Of a stretch of DNA of 64,000 nucleotides, positions 62,641-64,000 are shown piece after piece. Below the pieces are notes generated by a model. It was given only the letters and a program-made list of their open reading frames with translations, had not been told where the DNA came from and searched no databases. The stretch comes from Henriciella barbarensis. GTDB taxonomy: Bacteria > Pseudomonadota > Alphaproteobacteria > Caulobacterales > Hyphomonadaceae. The stretch lies in the NCBI RefSeq assembly GCF_003576345.1, contig NZ_QWGB01000009.1, positions 124,001-188,000 on the forward strand. The letters are read 5' to 3'. The position numbers and the translations under genes were made by a program. Positions within the stretch are counted from its first letter, which is position 1. Each line of letters opens with the position of its first letter.

Positions 62641-64000
62641 ATGACTCAAGAACTCAAGCCGCGGCTCGTCGTGTTCGGTGTGGGCGGGGCCGGCGGCAAC
62701 GCAGTCGACAATATGATCGAGGCGAACCTGCAAGGCGTTGAGTTCGTCGTCGCCAATACTGATGCTCAGGCACTCGAACGCTCGAAATGCGAAACCCGCA
62801 TCCAGCTTGGCCCGGACACGACCGCAGGCCTCGGTGCAGGCGCAAAGCCAGAAGTCGGTGCAGCTTCAGCCGAAGAATCCATCGAGGAGATCAGCAAGTG
62901 CCTCGAAGGCGCACACATGGTCTTCATCGCTGCGGGCCTTGGCGGCGGGACCGGCACAGGCGCCGCCCCGGTTATCGCGCGCGCGGCACATGAGCGCGGC
63001 ATCCTCACCGTCGGCGTGGTGACCAAGCCATTCAGTTTCGAAGGTAACCGCCGGATGACCATCGCTGAAGATGGTCTCACCGAAATGCGCAAGGCGATCG
63101 ACACGATGATCGTCGTGCCAAACCAGAACCTCTTCCGCGTTGCCAATGAGCGGACGACGTTTGCGGACGCCTTCCGCATGGCCGACGATGTTCTCTACTC
63201 TGGCGTTCGCGGTATCACAGACCTCATGGTCATGCCTGGCCTCATCAACCTCGACTTTGCCGATGTGCGCACGATCATGAAGGGCATGGGCGCTGCGATG
63301 ATGGGCATGGGCGAGAGCGAAGGCGAAGGCCGCGCCCTTGATGCAGCCCGCGCCGCGATCGACAACCCGCTTCTTGACGATGTTTCGATGAAGGGCGCCC
63401 GCGGCGTTCTGATCAGCATCACGGGCGGCTATGACATGACGCTGTTTGAAGTCGACGAAGCAGCAAACGAAATCCGCAAGCAAGTCGACGCTGACGCTCA
63501 CATCATTCTCGGCTCGACATTCGACCCTGAGCTTGAAGGCAAGCTCCGCGTCTCCGTCGTCGCAGCAGGTATCGACTCGGATGCTGGCATCTATGAAGAG
63601 CCGACGCGCGAAGCTGCGATCAGTGCGGCTCCAGTCGAGCCGCAGCAGATAGAGGCCGAGCCTGCTGAAGTCGAAATCGAGCTTGCTGAAAGCGATGTCA
63701 GCATCGCGGAAGAAGAGATCGAGATCGAACGCCCGCGCGTCGTGATCAATGACCTCGGCGACGATGAGATGATGGAAGCGGACACCCGTCCAGACTTCGT
63801 CAGCCGCAGCCTGCCAGCCGCTGAACGCGAAAGCGTACATGGCAATGACCAGGTCAGCGCTGATCAGGTCTTTGGCGGAGGCAAGTCCCGTGGTCGCTCC
63901 GGCTCTGAAGGCAAGGCCGGCTTTGGCAATCTGTTCGGCTGGCCGAAACTTTCGTCTCAGAGCGACGACAAGAATTCCGTCGACGAAATCGAGAATGAGC
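62641..64000 (+). CDS. ftsZ: Cell division GTPase FtsZ, cut off by the right window edge
   Basis: The first 453 residues of FtsZ, the tubulin-like GTPase that forms the division ring. [21 protein letters not shown] begins the GTPase domain, and the tubulin signature [10 protein letters not shown] appears near residue 106; the [14 protein letters not shown]7-loop region supplies the catalytic aspartates. The core ends near residue 320 ([12 protein letters not shown]), followed by a long disordered, acidic linker ([23 protein letters not shown]) as in Caulobacter FtsZ. The stop and the C-terminal FtsA-binding tail lie outside the window. Confidence 0.97.
   Translation, partial: MTQELKPRLVVFGVGGAGGNAVDNMIEANLQGVEFVVANTDAQALERSKCETRIQLGPDTTAGLGAGAKPEVGAASAEESIEEISKCLEGAHMVFIAAGLGGGTGTGAAPVIARAAHERGILTVGVVTKPFSFEGNRRMTIAEDGLTEMRKAIDTMIVVPNQNLFRVANERTTFADAFRMADDVLYSGVRGITDLMVMPGLINLDFADVRTIMKGMGAAMMGMGESEGEGRALDAARAAIDNPLLDDVSMKGARGVLISITGGYDMTLFEVDEAANEIRKQVDADAHIILGSTFDPELEGKLRVSVVAAGIDSDAGIYEEPTREAAISAAPVEPQQIEAEPAEVEIELAESDVSIAEEEIEIERPRVVINDLGDDEMMEADTRPDFVSRSLPAAERESVHGNDQVSADQVFGGGKSRGRSGSEGKAGFGNLFGWPKLSSQSDDKNSVDEIENE

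Noticed and set aside
1-64000. CRISPR arrays, prophage, insertion sequences, tRNA or rRNA genes
   Set aside because: Looked for regular direct repeats, transposase or integrase motifs and cloverleaf-like sequences; none was found.

Overview
The window is about 64 kb of GC-rich chromosome from an alphaproteobacterium. The best fit is a Caulobacter-like lineage such as Hyphomonadaceae. This rests on a clear GcrA cell-cycle regulator gene, CtrA-like TTAA-N7-TTAA half-sites and GANTC (CcrM) sites upstream of division genes, a GTTC-type LexA box upstream of recA, and a BolA, entericidin, TorF-porin and RsfS/RlmH complement typical of that group. The family assignment is inference; no rRNA or tRNA gene is present to confirm it. 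Almost all DNA is coding, and many genes overlap by 1-19 bases.

Left part (1-16,800): ttcA, a small membrane protein, an acyl-CoA synthetase, rnhB divergent from a quinone oxidoreductase, an amidase, dodecin, an SDR, an M23 peptidase with DUF2093, a secreted protein, recA (with a putative LexA box), alaS, a GST/TrhO pair and a 48-residue entericidin-like lipoprotein, then purQ.

Middle (16,800-42,150): a DUF418 membrane protein, a GNAT protein, a DUF3089 lipoprotein, a circularly permuted D-amino-acid-oxidase-type flavoprotein, a DUF2945 pair, purL (whose last ~350 bases differ sharply in codon use), an M2 (ACE-type) peptidase, a divergent M28 peptidase/bolA pair, a PAN-domain protein, a Uup-like ABC-F ATPase, an ABC-2 permease, gcrA, a CPA2 K+/H+ antiporter, a TorF porin, an SDR, the proA-nadD-rsfS-rlmH run and trkH.

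Right part (42,424-64,000): the division and cell wall (dcw) cluster mraZ-rsmH-ftsL-ftsI-murE-murF-mraY-murD-ftsW-murG-murC-murB, an opposite-strand insertion of a TonB-dependent receptor and a formate/nitrite-type channel, then ddl-ftsQ-ftsA-ftsZ. ftsZ runs off the right edge. Upstream of mraZ there are four in-phase 10-bp CCC(A/T) repeats that look like a MraZ operator. The ftsA-ftsZ gap holds a CtrA-like box beside a GAATC site. The genes together cover lipid II synthesis (murA excepted), septal synthesis and Z-ring assembly.

No CRISPR, prophage, insertion sequence, tRNA or rRNA was found. The most notable observations are the permuted flavoprotein, the composition seam in purL, the MraZ operator, the interrupted dcw cluster with a BlaI/CopY-like operator, and the cell-cycle sites near ftsZ and gcrA.
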